A DNA stretch of 64,000 nucleotides from GCA-002708145 sp045562755 (GTDB taxonomy: Bacteria; Chloroflexota; Dehalococcoidia; Lucifugimonadales; Lucifugimonadaceae), in contig JBJKVF010000006.1 of assembly GCA_045562755.1 (NCBI GenBank), positions 310,001-374,000 of the forward strand. The letters run 5' to 3'. A model generated the notes under the pieces. It saw only the letters and a program-made list of their open reading frames with translations, did no database searches and was not told where the DNA came from. The translations under genes and the position numbers were made by a program. Position 1 is the stretch's first letter, and every line of letters begins with the position of its first letter. This document shows, piece by piece, positions 8,262 to 16,220 of this stretch.

Positions 8262-9269
8262 ATGAGTAAAAATTTAAAAACTATAGTTATAGACGCAATG
8301 GGTGGAGATCATGGCCCCAAAGTCACAGTAGAAGCAGCGATTAACGCAACTAAGAATAAAGACTTAGCTATAATACTTGTTGGTGATATTAAAAAAATCA
8401 ATCTTGAATTAGATAGATATGAAGAAATTGACAAGCAACTTATAAAAGTATTTCCATCGGATGGAGTAGTACAAGAAGATGAACATCCGGCCTTAGCCTT
8501 TAAATCTAAACCAAAAGCATCTATATTTGTCAGTGCCGGAATAGTAAAGTCTGGCAAGGCAGATGGATTTATAAGCATGGGCTCAACTGGAGCGTCTATT
8601 GCAGCTGCTACAGTTCTTTTTGGTACCCATGATGGAGTAGATAGAGGTGCACTTGGTGGCCCAATTATTGGCTTTGCTCCTAAATCAATAATAATTGACC
8701 TTGGTACAAATGTTGACACTAAACCAAATCAATTGGTTGATTTTGCTGCATTAGGAAATATAATGTCTAAAAAAATATACAATATAGATAATCCAAGAAT
8801 AGCAATATTAAGCGTTGGATCAGAAGAAGGAAAAGGAAATAATCTGGTTAAGGAGACATCTAGATTATTAAGTAATACAGACTTAAACTTTACTGGTAAT
8901 ATTGAACCAAATGAAATTCCTTTTTCTAAAGCTGACGTGATACTGTGTGATGGATTTGTAGGTAATGTAGTTCTTAAGTTAACTGAAGGACTTGGCGAGG
9001 CAACTGTTGAATTGATAAAAAATCAATTAGGAGAAAGTGATGAATCAAAAAATTTACAAAATGCTCTTTTCGAAAAAATGAATACATTAGCTGCATTTGG
9101 AGGAGGACCATTACTAGGAGTAAAAGGACTTGCAATTGTTGGACATGGATCATCTGATGCAAACGGAATAACAAATGCAGTTGAGACGGCTAAATTTGTA
9201 ATAAATACAAACTTAATTGAAGCTCAAAAAGAAGAATTAACAAAAGTACGAAAACAAATAAATAGGTAG
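8262..9269 (+). CDS. plsX: Phosphate acyltransferase PlsX
   Basis: A 335-residue cytoplasmic protein of normal PlsX length. It begins IVIDAMGGDHGPKVTVEAA and contains the family stretches GFISMGSTGASIAAATVLFG, VILCDGFVGNVVLKLTEGLG and GGGPLLGVKGLAIVGHGSS. PlsX converts acyl-ACP to acyl-phosphate for PlsY, the first step of phospholipid synthesis. A ribosome site (AAGGAAAA) precedes the ATG. Sitting between dehydratase and reductase genes, it ties fatty-acid elongation to phospholipid production, as in many fab operons. Confidence 0.97.
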   Translation: MSKNLKTIVIDAMGGDHGPKVTVEAAINATKNKDLAIILVGDIKKINLELDRYEEIDKQLIKVFPSDGVVQEDEHPALAFKSKPKASIFVSAGIVKSGKADGFISMGSTGASIAAATVLFGTHDGVDRGALGGPIIGFAPKSIIIDLGTNVDTKPNQLVDFAALGNIMSKKIYNIDNPRIAILSVGSEEGKGNNLVKETSRLLSNTDLNFTGNIEPNEIPFSKADVILCDGFVGNVVLKLTEGLGEATVELIKNQLGESDESKNLQNALFEKMNTLAAFGGGPLLGVKGLAIVGHGSSDANGITNAVETAKFVINTNLIEAQKEELTKVRKQINR

Positions 9270-9274
9270 ATAAA

Positions 9275-10015
9275 TTGAATAAAAAAAAATTAGCATTAAT
9301 CACAGGTGGTTCAAGAGGAATAGGTGAAGCAACTGCTATTAGATTAGCAAAATTAAATTATAATACAGTCATAACTTATAATTCTCATGAAGATGATGCA
9401 AATAAAGTCTTAGAAAATATAAAAAAAATAAATCCAAAATCAATGAAAATTAAGTGTGATGTTACAAATAGGGATAATGTAAATGAAATGTTTATGAAAG
9501 TTGAAGAAGAAATGGGAATAGTTGATATTTTAGTTAATAATGCTGGAGTTATTAGTGATTCTTTATTACTTAGAATGAAAGATGAACAGTTTGAATTTAC
9601 AATGCAAACAAATATGTTTGGGACTTATTATTGTACGAAAGCTGCATTACCTGGGATGATCAAAAATAGATGGGGAAGAATTATTAATGTCTCATCTGTT
9701 GTAGGTTTACGAGGTAATATGGGTCAGTCAAATTATTCTGCATCTAAGGCTGCGGTACATGGATTTAGTCAGTCTCTGGCAAAAGAAGTTGCTAAAAGAG
9801 GAATAACAGTCAATGTTGTTGCGCCTGGTTATATAAAAACTGCTACGTCGGATGTACTAAATGAAAAACAAAAAGAAACCGTTATGACTTGGATACCCCA
9901 AGGAAGATTTGGCGAACCTGATGAAGTTGCTCCAACTATTGCTTTTTTGACTACAAAAGAAGCAGATTATATCACTGGAACCATCATAAGAGTTGATGGT
10001 GGTATGGCTATATAA
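9275..10015 (+). CDS. fabG: 3-oxoacyl-ACP reductase FabG
   Basis: A 246-residue short-chain dehydrogenase starting at TTG, five bases after plsX. It shows the NADPH-binding TGGSRGIGEA motif, LVNNAGV, the catalytic Ser in INVSSVVG and the YSASK catalytic Tyr-Lys pair, then VNVVAPGYIKT and the C-terminal ITGTIIRVDGGMAI typical of FabG. It reduces 3-oxoacyl-ACP to (3R)-hydroxyacyl-ACP. The operon context with plsX, HadAB-like dehydratases and fabL makes FabG far more likely than another dehydrogenase. Confidence 0.92.
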   Translation: MNKKKLALITGGSRGIGEATAIRLAKLNYNTVITYNSHEDDANKVLENIKKINPKSMKIKCDVTNRDNVNEMFMKVEEEMGIVDILVNNAGVISDSLLLRMKDEQFEFTMQTNMFGTYYCTKAALPGMIKNRWGRIINVSSVVGLRGNMGQSNYSASKAAVHGFSQSLAKEVAKRGITVNVVAPGYIKTATSDVLNEKQKETVMTWIPQGRFGEPDEVAPTIAFLTTKEADYITGTIIRVDGGMAI

Positions 10016-10023
10016 ATCAAGAT

Positions 10024-10800
10024 ATGAATAAATCAAATAATCAAAAAAACCTTTCTAAAAAGACTGCAGTCATCACTGGTGGTACTAGAGGAATTGGTAA
10101 GGCTATATCATATGAGCTTGGCAGGAGAGGAGCAAATGTAATACTAAACTATTTACGTAATCACAAAGAAGCCAAAAAAGCTCAAGAGGAATTAATTGAT
10201 AATAAAATAAATTGTTCAATATATAGATGTAATATTGGTGATATAGAATCAATAGATAAATTTTATAATAAAGTACAAACTGAATATAAGAATATTGACA
10301 TACTAATTAATAATGCTGCGTCAGGAGTCATGAAAGAATCTAAAGATTTAGATGTAAAACACTGGGATTGGACTATGGATATCAATGCTCGTGGAACTTG
10401 GTATATTTCAAAAAAGCTCTCCACACTTATGAGTAATAGTGGAAATATTATTAATATTTCAAGCCCAGGTTCATCTATGGTTCTGCCAAACTATTTTCCA
10501 ATTGGTGTGTCAAAAGCTGCAGTAGAGGCAATAACTAGATATTTATCAATAGAGCTATCTGATAGAAATATTTCTGTTAATTCTGTTTCTGCAGGTTACG
10601 TCCTAACTGATGCACTTAATCATTTTCCTGATAGTGAAAATGTTAAAAAAATTGCCAGAAAAGCAACGCCAGCAGGAAGAACAATAACTCCAAATGATGT
10701 AGCAAATGTTGTAGCTATGCTTTGTGGATCAGATGCAGAAATGATTAGGGGACAAAATATTTTAGTTGACGGTGGTTCTACAATAAATTTTAATAACTAA
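10024..10800 (+). CDS. fabL: Enoyl-ACP reductase FabL type
   Basis: A 258-residue short-chain dehydrogenase close to Bacillus FabL. It has the nucleotide motif TGGTRGIGKA, the FabL-specific stretch NNAASGVMKESKDLDVKHWD, and a Tyr-x6-Lys catalytic spacing (NYFPIGVSKAAVEAITRYL) in place of the usual Tyr-x3-Lys; that spacing is the mark of enoyl reductases of the FabI/FabL type. The tail MIRGQNILVDGGS also matches. It would carry out the last reduction in each elongation cycle, using NADPH. It is the final gene of the operon and its end overlaps the convergent ygfZ by eleven bases. No FabI or FabK is visible. Confidence 0.9.
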   Translation: MNKSNNQKNLSKKTAVITGGTRGIGKAISYELGRRGANVILNYLRNHKEAKKAQEELIDNKINCSIYRCNIGDIESIDKFYNKVQTEYKNIDILINNAASGVMKESKDLDVKHWDWTMDINARGTWYISKKLSTLMSNSGNIINISSPGSSMVLPNYFPIGVSKAAVEAITRYLSIELSDRNISVNSVSAGYVLTDALNHFPDSENVKKIARKATPAGRTITPNDVANVVAMLCGSDAEMIRGQNILVDGGSTINFNN

Positions 10801-11673
10801 TTGATACTAATTTATCACCACAAAGGACTGGATTATTTATCTCCTTATTCTTAACTAATCCAATACCTAAAAATTTACTGTTATCAAGACTTTTACTCAA
10901 AGAAGAAAGTATCAAGCCTACATTATTACTTTCTTTTGTCCTTAGTTTTTTTTCTTCAAAAGGGTAATCAGAAGTTATTGTTACTAATTTTCTTTGAATT
11001 TTATTATACGTATCCATACGAGCTACAACTTCCTGACCAATATAACAGCCTTTATCAAAACTAATTAATTTTTTCATCGATAGTTCTAATGGATGTATAC
11101 CAATAATTTCATCTAAAACTGTAATCAAATTATTAAGTCTAAAATTTTTAAATTCAATATCTGAAATATTACTAATATAGTTACTGAGAATATTTTTTAT
11201 TTTATAGATATCATTACTTTGAATTATGATATCTATCCATTCTAAAGTTTTTGACTTATCAAAAAAAATAAAAAAACTAAAGTCTTCATAATTAATATTC
11301 TGAGATTCCGTTATATTCAAACGAAATATCTCAGATAAAAGTTCAATTAAACCTTTGCCATGGGCTGATATTCTTTCGTAAGAAGAACTAATATTTTCTA
11401 TATTCAAATCTTCCAAAATTATATATTTGTTGATTTGATTTTCTAAATCACTAACTTCTGACGAGTCTGATATCAATAATTTATGTTTTTCATATGAATT
11501 AATAACTATGAAATCATCAACGATTCGGCCATTATCATCTAACAATAGGGTTCTAGTATTTTGATTTTCAGAAATATCATTAGTTGTAATTCTATTCAAA
11601 AAATCTAATGAATCAGAACCTGAAATTTTTAGAGTTTGCGGATTTGGCCATACATAAAAAAAAAATTATTCAT
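10790..11673 (-). CDS. ygfZ: YgfZ/GcvT-like folate-binding Fe-S protein, frame interrupted at a homopolymer
   Basis: The main frame (10790-11599) carries the signature KGCYIGQEVVARM with its conserved Cys. YgfZ (IBA57/CAF17) proteins bind folate and help repair or insert Fe-S clusters. The same frame continues upstream and still reads as the conserved N-terminus (WPNPQTLKISGSDSLDFLNR) but has no start codon before a stop. The natural start is an ATG at 11673, four bases after the ErpA-like stop; reading from it needs one extra T in the ten-T run (plus-strand A run 11656-11665). With 11 T the protein would be about 294 residues. Either the run length is wrong in the assembly, slippage restores the frame, or a TTG at 11599 gives a shortened protein. 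Confidence 0.75.
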
Positions 11674-11676
11674 AAC

Positions 11677-12027
11677 TTAAACTGAAAATGAAGTTCCACA
11701 ACCACAAGATTTTTTTGCATTAGGGTTATTAAATTCAAAGCCTTTTCCATTTAGGCCATCTGAAAAATCTAAAACTGTGCCTGCCAAAAAAACAAAAGCT
11801 TTTTTAGGAATATAGACTTCTATGCCTGAAGACTTGATTACTTTATCTTCTTCATCATGATTATCTACAATGTCTAATACATAAGTCAGACCCGAACAAC
11901 CACCTCCCTTAACAGAAACCTTAAGACCAAAATTAGACATAGATTTTTGGATGGCAAATTGTTTGACTTTAGATGCAGCTTTTTCTGTTATTTTTATTGT
12001 ATTTATAGGAACAGTGTTTTTTAACAT
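11677..12027 (-). CDS. erpA: A-type Fe-S carrier (ErpA/IscA/HesB family)
   Basis: A 116-residue A-type carrier with the three cluster-binding cysteines in conserved places: GGGCSGLTYVLDIVD and the C-terminal SCGCGTSFSV. A-type carriers hold and deliver [4Fe-4S] or [2Fe-2S] clusters to targets. The following gene is ygfZ, another Fe-S maturation factor, so the pair forms a small Fe-S module. It is divergent from hisH and its promoter overlaps a palindrome-rich region (12056-12100). IscA, SufA and ErpA cannot be told apart by sequence alone here; ErpA is preferred because of the length and lack of isc or suf neighbours. Confidence 0.88.
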   Translation of the reverse strand: MLKNTVPINTIKITEKAASKVKQFAIQKSMSNFGLKVSVKGGGCSGLTYVLDIVDNHDEEDKVIKSSGIEVYIPKKAFVFLAGTVLDFSDGLNGKGFEFNNPNAKKSCGCGTSFSV

Positions 12028-12055
12028 ATAATCATTACAATTCGGTTATACATGA

Positions 12056-12084
12056 ATAATAATTATTACAATTGTATATTACAA
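12056..12084 (-). promoter_or_regulatory. Candidate promoter of erpA-ygfZ
   Basis: On the minus strand TTGTAA (12084-12079) and TATTAT (12061-12056) are separated by exactly 17 bases, and the erpA ATG lies about 30 bases downstream. A near-palindrome of the TTACAATTGTAA type fills part of the spacer. Confidence 0.5.
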
Positions 12085-12090
12085 TTGTAA
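12065..12090. promoter_or_regulatory. Tandem palindromic operator candidates between erpA and hisH
   Basis: Two copies of ATTACAATTGTA start at 12065 and 12078, thirteen bases apart. The second extends to the perfect 12-base palindrome TTACAATTGTAA (12079-12090); the first differs from it at one end base. A degenerate third copy (ATTACAATTCGG) lies near 12034. Each main copy falls within the spacer of one of two divergent promoters, the classic place for a repressor site. The regulator is not known. Confidence 0.45.
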
Positions 12091-12100
12091 TATATAAAAT
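12072..12100 (+). promoter_or_regulatory. Candidate promoter of the his operon
   Basis: TTGTAT (12072-12077) and TAAAAT (12095-12100) are 17 bases apart, followed 26 bases later by the preferred hisH TTG start. The palindrome at 12079-12090 lies within the spacer. This makes the longer hisH reading from TTG 12072 unlikely. Confidence 0.5.
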
Positions 12101-12125
12101 AGATAAAACCGTAGATTTTAGAGAA

Positions 12126-12758
12126 TTGAAAATTATAATAATCGATACAGGTGCAGCAAATGTACATAGTGTTAATAAAGCAGTAATCAAAGCTGGAGCT
12201 GATCCTTGTATTTCTAAAAATAAAATAGATCTTCGGAACTCTGACGCAGTTATTCTCCCAGGGGTTGGTTCTAGTAATTCAGTTATGCAATCACTTAAAA
12301 GTCTAGATTTAATTGAAGAAATCAAATTATATGCAAAATCAGGAAAACCACTTTTATGTATTTGTGTTGGTATGCAAGTTTTGTTTGACCGATCAGATGA
12401 AGGTGACACAAATTGCTTAGGTATAATCAAAGGAGAAGTAAAAAAATTTCCAGAAAACATGAAAAATGAAAATAATAGAAAAATGAAAATACCTCACATT
12501 GGATGGAATAAAATAAAAATATTTCACAAAAAACATAAAATACTAAATAATATACCTGATAGTTCATATTTTTATTTTGTGCATTCTTTTTTTTGTACGC
12601 CAAAAGAAAATAATAATATCATAGCAACTGTTAATTATGGAATTGAAGTATCTGCAATTGTAGGAAATAACAATATTATCGGTACACAATTTCATCCTGA
12701 AAAAAGTGGCGACTTAGGAATTAGTATCTATAAAAATTTTATAGATATGGTTAATTAA
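12126..12758 (+). CDS. hisH: Imidazole glycerol phosphate synthase glutaminase subunit HisH
   Basis: Class I glutamine amidotransferase of about 210 residues. The nucleophile is the second Cys of LLCICVGMQ (about Cys80), and the His-Glu pair is in GTQFHPEKSGD. With HisF it makes imidazole glycerol phosphate and AICAR, supplying ammonia from glutamine. TTG at 12126 is chosen as the start because it gives KIIIIDTGAANVHSV, the normal HisH beginning, and because an upstream TTG at 12072 lies inside the promoter. It is followed immediately by hisA and later hisF, hisIE. The catalytic residues are intact, unlike in the amidotransferase-like gene near 26 kb. Confidence 0.94.
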   Translation: MKIIIIDTGAANVHSVNKAVIKAGADPCISKNKIDLRNSDAVILPGVGSSNSVMQSLKSLDLIEEIKLYAKSGKPLLCICVGMQVLFDRSDEGDTNCLGIIKGEVKKFPENMKNENNRKMKIPHIGWNKIKIFHKKHKILNNIPDSSYFYFVHSFFCTPKENNNIIATVNYGIEVSAIVGNNNIIGTQFHPEKSGDLGISIYKNFIDMVN

Positions 12759-12759
12759 T

Positions 12760-13476
12760 ATGGAAATTATACCTGCAATAGATATAAAAGATGGAAAATG
12801 TGTAAGATTATTTCAAGGAAACTACTCAAAAGAAAAAGTTTTTGGAGAGGATTTAATTGAGATTGCAAGTAAATGGATAAAATTGGGTGCAAAAAGATTA
12901 CACATAGTTGATTTAGATGGAGCAAAAAACGGAATAAGAAAAAATAACGTCATTGTAAAAGAATTAATCGATTTTTGTGATATACCAATACAATTAGGAG
13001 GGGGAATAAGAAAGTTTTCTGATGCGGAAGAACTTTTTAAGCTTGGAGTTGATAAAATTATTTTTGGTACAGCTGCTGTAGAAAACCCAAATGAAATTTC
13101 AAGATCTATAGAAAAATTTGGAGCAGAATTTATAATTGTAGGAATTGATACAAAAAATGGTATGGCACAAACTGAAGGTTGGCTTGTAAATTCCGAAATG
13201 AGTTCTAATAAATTATTTAAGGATATGATTAATTTAGGAGTTGATCAGTTCATTTATACTGATATAACTCGAGATGGCACTTTGTCAGAACCAAATTATA
13301 ATCATATTGTTGAAATTTTAGAAAATTTTAGAGTAAAACTAACGGTTGCAGGAGGTATAGCAACAATTGAAAATCTTGAAAAATTAAAAAATATAGGAGC
13401 TCATTCAGCAATTTCTGGAATGGCTCTATATGAAGGAAAAATAAATCTAGAAGAAGCAATTAAAAAGTTAATATAG
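12760..13476 (+). CDS. hisA: HisA phosphoribosylformimino-AICAR isomerase
   Basis: A 238-residue TIM-barrel protein with the HisA opening MEIIPAIDIKDGKCVRLFQG, in which the first catalytic Asp lies in AIDIKDG. Other family blocks are LHIVDLDGAKNG, IQLGGGIRKFSDAEEL, YTDITRDGTLSEPNY (second catalytic Asp) and TVAGGIATIENLEKL. It opens the ProFAR ring by an Amadori rearrangement in histidine synthesis. It begins one base after the hisH stop. The standard length and intact motifs leave little doubt. TrpF activity (as in PriA) is not indicated by the sequence alone. Confidence 0.96.
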   Translation: MEIIPAIDIKDGKCVRLFQGNYSKEKVFGEDLIEIASKWIKLGAKRLHIVDLDGAKNGIRKNNVIVKELIDFCDIPIQLGGGIRKFSDAEELFKLGVDKIIFGTAAVENPNEISRSIEKFGAEFIIVGIDTKNGMAQTEGWLVNSEMSSNKLFKDMINLGVDQFIYTDITRDGTLSEPNYNHIVEILENFRVKLTVAGGIATIENLEKLKNIGAHSAISGMALYEGKINLEEAIKKLI

Positions 13477-13489
13477 GAGAAAAATTATT

Positions 13490-14065
13490 ATGAAGACTTC
13501 CATAGAAAAAATAAATGATATGTTAAACCCCACTTTAGAAGAGACATTTGACCCACAATCTATGATTGCTTTAATTCCAATTCATTGTGAACAAAAAGTT
13601 GCAGATATTGGTTCAGGCCCAGGCTGGTTATCTATTCCACTTGCAAAATATCTATATATGGGAAAATGTATAGCAGTCGACATTCAAAATGAAATGCTAA
13701 AAAAAGTAAAATCCCAAGCAAAAAAATATAAACTAGGTAACATTGAAACTATTTTGTCAAAAGAAAATATAGTTCCAATAGATAATGATACTGTTGAAGG
13801 TGTAGTTTTTTCAGATATATTAAATGAATCTAAAGATATAGATAAAATTTTAAAAGAAGGTATAAGAATATTAAAAAAGTCTGGATGGCTTTGTGTTGTA
13901 GAATGGCTACCAAGCGAAGATTCTAAGCCTAAATATGGACCTGATAAATCATCTAGGTTGAACCAAGAAGAGATTAGAGAAAAGTTAGAAGAAAATGGGC
14001 TTTCAACTATAACATCAAGGCATCTTACTCAGCATAAATATATTATCGTTGCTAGAAAAAAGTGA
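13490..14065 (+). CDS. Class I SAM-dependent methyltransferase within the his operon
   Basis: A 191-residue protein with the SAM-binding motif I VADIGSGPGWLSIPLAKY, an acidic residue at the end of strand two (AVDIQNEMLKKVK), and the motif III-like region ILKKSGWLCVVEWLP. The UbiE/ArsM-type fold is clear but the substrate is not. It lies between hisA and hisF with 13- and 11-base gaps and a good ribosome site (TAGGAGAAA), so it belongs to the transcript. No methylation step exists in histidine synthesis, so the gene is probably a passenger or makes a histidine-derived or linked product. No conserved cysteines that would suggest arsenic methylation are seen. Confidence 0.8.
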   Translation: MKTSIEKINDMLNPTLEETFDPQSMIALIPIHCEQKVADIGSGPGWLSIPLAKYLYMGKCIAVDIQNEMLKKVKSQAKKYKLGNIETILSKENIVPIDNDTVEGVVFSDILNESKDIDKILKEGIRILKKSGWLCVVEWLPSEDSKPKYGPDKSSRLNQEEIREKLEENGLSTITSRHLTQHKYIIVARKK

Positions 14066-14076
14066 TGGAGTAAAAA

Positions 14077-14835
14077 TTGCTTACACATAGAATTATTCCT
14101 TGCTTAGACGTTGATCAAGGTAGAGTAGTTAAGGGTATAAACTTTTTAAATATCTCCGATGTTGGAGATCCAACTGAGCTTGCAATTTTTTATAATAAAT
14201 CTGGAGCTGATGAATTAGTTTTCTTAGATATTACTGCATCGTCTGATAATAGAAATATTATGGTAGATGTTGTTAAGAAAGTATCCTCAGAAGTTTTTAT
14301 CCCCTTAACAGTTGGAGGAGGTATTAGATCCAAAAAAGACATGCAAAATATGCTTGAGGCTGGAGCAGATAAAGTTTCAATAAATAGTGCTGCAGTAAAT
14401 AATCCTAAACTTATTGAGGAATGTGCAAGGGAGTTTGGTTCTCAGTGTGTAGTAGTCGCTATGGATGTAAAAAAATATAATAACCAGTGGAATATTTTTA
14501 CACACGGAGGTAGAAACAACACAAATCTAAATGTACTTAATTGGGTAAAACAAGTTACTGAATTAGGAGCAGGAGAACTTCTTGTTACCAGCATGGATAC
14601 TGATGGGAAAAAAACTGGATACGATAATGCATTATTAAACTCAATAAATCAATTGGTGAATGTACCTATCATAGCAAGTGGTGGTGCAGGTAAAAAAAAG
14701 CACTTCTATGATGCTATTGTCAAAGGAAAAGCTGATGCGGTATTAGCAGCATCTTTATTTCATTATAAGGAAATGAGTATAAGTGAGTTAAAGCATTATC
14801 TCGCTGAAAACGGAATTCCTATTAGAAAGATTTAA
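14077..14835 (+). CDS. hisF: Imidazole glycerol phosphate synthase cyclase subunit HisF
   Basis: A 252-residue TIM-barrel protein starting at TTG. The first residues, LTHRIIPCLDVDQGRVVKG, contain the first catalytic Asp, and VVAMDVKKYNN holds the second. Phosphate-binding blocks TVGGGIRSKKDM and IASGGAGKKKHF are present. It forms the cyclase half of the HisHF complex. One oddity is GRNNTNLNVLNWVKQV, where the family usually has a shorter GRKxT loop; the change is mild. Stop and start spacing to the next gene is only five bases. Confidence 0.96.
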   Translation: MLTHRIIPCLDVDQGRVVKGINFLNISDVGDPTELAIFYNKSGADELVFLDITASSDNRNIMVDVVKKVSSEVFIPLTVGGGIRSKKDMQNMLEAGADKVSINSAAVNNPKLIEECAREFGSQCVVVAMDVKKYNNQWNIFTHGGRNNTNLNVLNWVKQVTELGAGELLVTSMDTDGKKTGYDNALLNSINQLVNVPIIASGGAGKKKHFYDAIVKGKADAVLAASLFHYKEMSISELKHYLAENGIPIRKI

Positions 14836-14840
14836 TATAA

Positions 14841-15581
14841 ATGGTTGTCACTTTACATTCAAAAATACCTGATAAGCCAAGAGCTATAGCATTTGACTGT
14901 TATAAAACTTTATTCTCAAACTCAGAGCAAGGATGGATACAGCTTTTTGAAGAAATTATTAATAAACAAAAAATTCCACTAAAACCTGAAATTTTTTGGA
15001 AAAAATGGAAAAAATATGAGGTTGATTTTCGAAAAACTAGAACAGATTTAGGTAGACCTTACAATACTCCAAAATTTAAATCTTATCAAGAAGCTTGGAC
15101 AGATTGTTTCGAGAAAGTTTTTGAAGATATAAATTTTAATGGTGATTATATAGATTCAGGGAAAATGGCAAGTAACCACATGAGTAATAAGCCTGTTTTT
15201 GATGAAACAATTGAAGTTCTTGATAATTTAGGGAAAAATTATAAACTTGGTTTATTTTCAAACGCAGATCATGAGTGGATTTTAAAGCTTATAAAAACTC
15301 ATGAAATAAAATTCGACTTTATCGCATCGTCTGAATTAGCTCAAACTTATAAACCATCATTGGAAGCATTTGAATATTTATCAAATGGGTTAAATGAATC
15401 AAAAAAATATATATGGTATGTAGGAGATCATTTATATGATGATGTACTTGGAGGTTTTAGAGCAGGCATGACAACGGTATGGATAAATCGAAATAATGAA
15501 AAAATTACACGTGAGCCTAAACCAAATATAGAAATAACAAATCTAAAAGAGATTTCTGAAATCATTAATCATATATCTTAG
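14841..15581 (+). CDS. HAD-superfamily hydrolase (haloacid dehalogenase type II-like) in the his operon
   Basis: A 246-residue HAD protein. Motif I is FDCYKTL (nucleophile Asp19, then Tyr at the +2 place where phosphatases have Asp). Motif II is LFSNADHEW, motif III the Lys in TYKPS, and motif IV VGDHLYDDVLGG. Tyr at +2 is typical of L-2-haloacid dehalogenases, but motif IV looks like that of phosphatases, so the substrate class is open. It starts five bases after hisF and precedes hisIE, so it is cotranscribed with histidine genes. A role as histidinol-phosphate phosphatase is possible and would fill a pathway gap, but the missing general acid argues against it. Confidence 0.8.
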   Translation: MVVTLHSKIPDKPRAIAFDCYKTLFSNSEQGWIQLFEEIINKQKIPLKPEIFWKKWKKYEVDFRKTRTDLGRPYNTPKFKSYQEAWTDCFEKVFEDINFNGDYIDSGKMASNHMSNKPVFDETIEVLDNLGKNYKLGLFSNADHEWILKLIKTHEIKFDFIASSELAQTYKPSLEAFEYLSNGLNESKKYIWYVGDHLYDDVLGGFRAGMTTVWINRNNEKITREPKPNIEITNLKEISEIINHIS

Positions 15582-15605
15582 ATATAATATATTAGAAGGT
15601 GAAAA

Positions 15606-16220
15606 ATGAATAATGAACTACTACCAGCAATAATTCAAAACGAAAATACAAAAGATATATTAATGCTTGGATATATGAATGAAGAAGCTCTAAACAAAAC
15701 TATCACTGGTCCAAATGTATGGTTTTATTCCCGCTCTAGGAATACTTTATGGGAAAAAGGAGAAACTTCAGGTAATTACCTGAAAGTAAAAAAAATTAAT
15801 ATCGACTGTGACATGGATACTATATTAGTCTCAGCTATACCAGAAGGTCCTACTTGTCATACAGGCACTATATCTTGTTTCGATACCATAGATACAAATA
15901 ATAATTTAATATTTAATTCTCTAAATGAGAATAACCAATCAGATATAATTGACAAACTAATTGAAATAATTTCAACAAGAAAAATCAACAATACTGAGAA
16001 TTCTTACACATCTAAACTACTAAACTCAGGAATTAAGAGAATATCTCAAAAAGTAGTTGAAGAGGCAGGAGAAGTTGCCATTGCATGTGTGAGTAATGAT
16101 AAAAACGAAATTATAAATGAATTTTCAGATCTTATATATCACATGTTAGTGCTTATTGAAGCATCCTCAATAACATATCAAGATGTATGGGCTGAACTAA
16201 ATTCTAGAATGACAAAATAA
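15606..16220 (+). CDS. hisIE: HisIE bifunctional PRA-CH / PRA-PH
   Basis: A 204-residue fusion. The N-terminal half (to about residue 105) is phosphoribosyl-AMP cyclohydrolase, with MLGYMNEEAL, WFYSRSRNTLWEKGETSGN and zinc-binding residues in DCDMDT and GPTCHTG. The C-terminal half is phosphoribosyl-ATP pyrophosphohydrolase, with GIKRISQKVVEEAGEVAIAC and EFSDLIYHMLVL. It catalyses the second and third steps of histidine synthesis. It is the last gene of the operon and ends directly against the convergent yqhQ. hisG, hisD, hisC and hisB must be elsewhere. Confidence 0.95.
   Translation: MNNELLPAIIQNENTKDILMLGYMNEEALNKTITGPNVWFYSRSRNTLWEKGETSGNYLKVKKINIDCDMDTILVSAIPEGPTCHTGTISCFDTIDTNNNLIFNSLNENNQSDIIDKLIEIISTRKINNTENSYTSKLLNSGIKRISQKVVEEAGEVAIACVSNDKNEIINEFSDLIYHMLVLIEASSITYQDVWAELNSRMTK

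Noticed and set aside
12072..12125. Longer HisH start at TTG 12072
   Set aside because: It would place the start inside a promoter and add 18 residues not found in HisH proteins; TTG 12126 gives the standard N-terminus.
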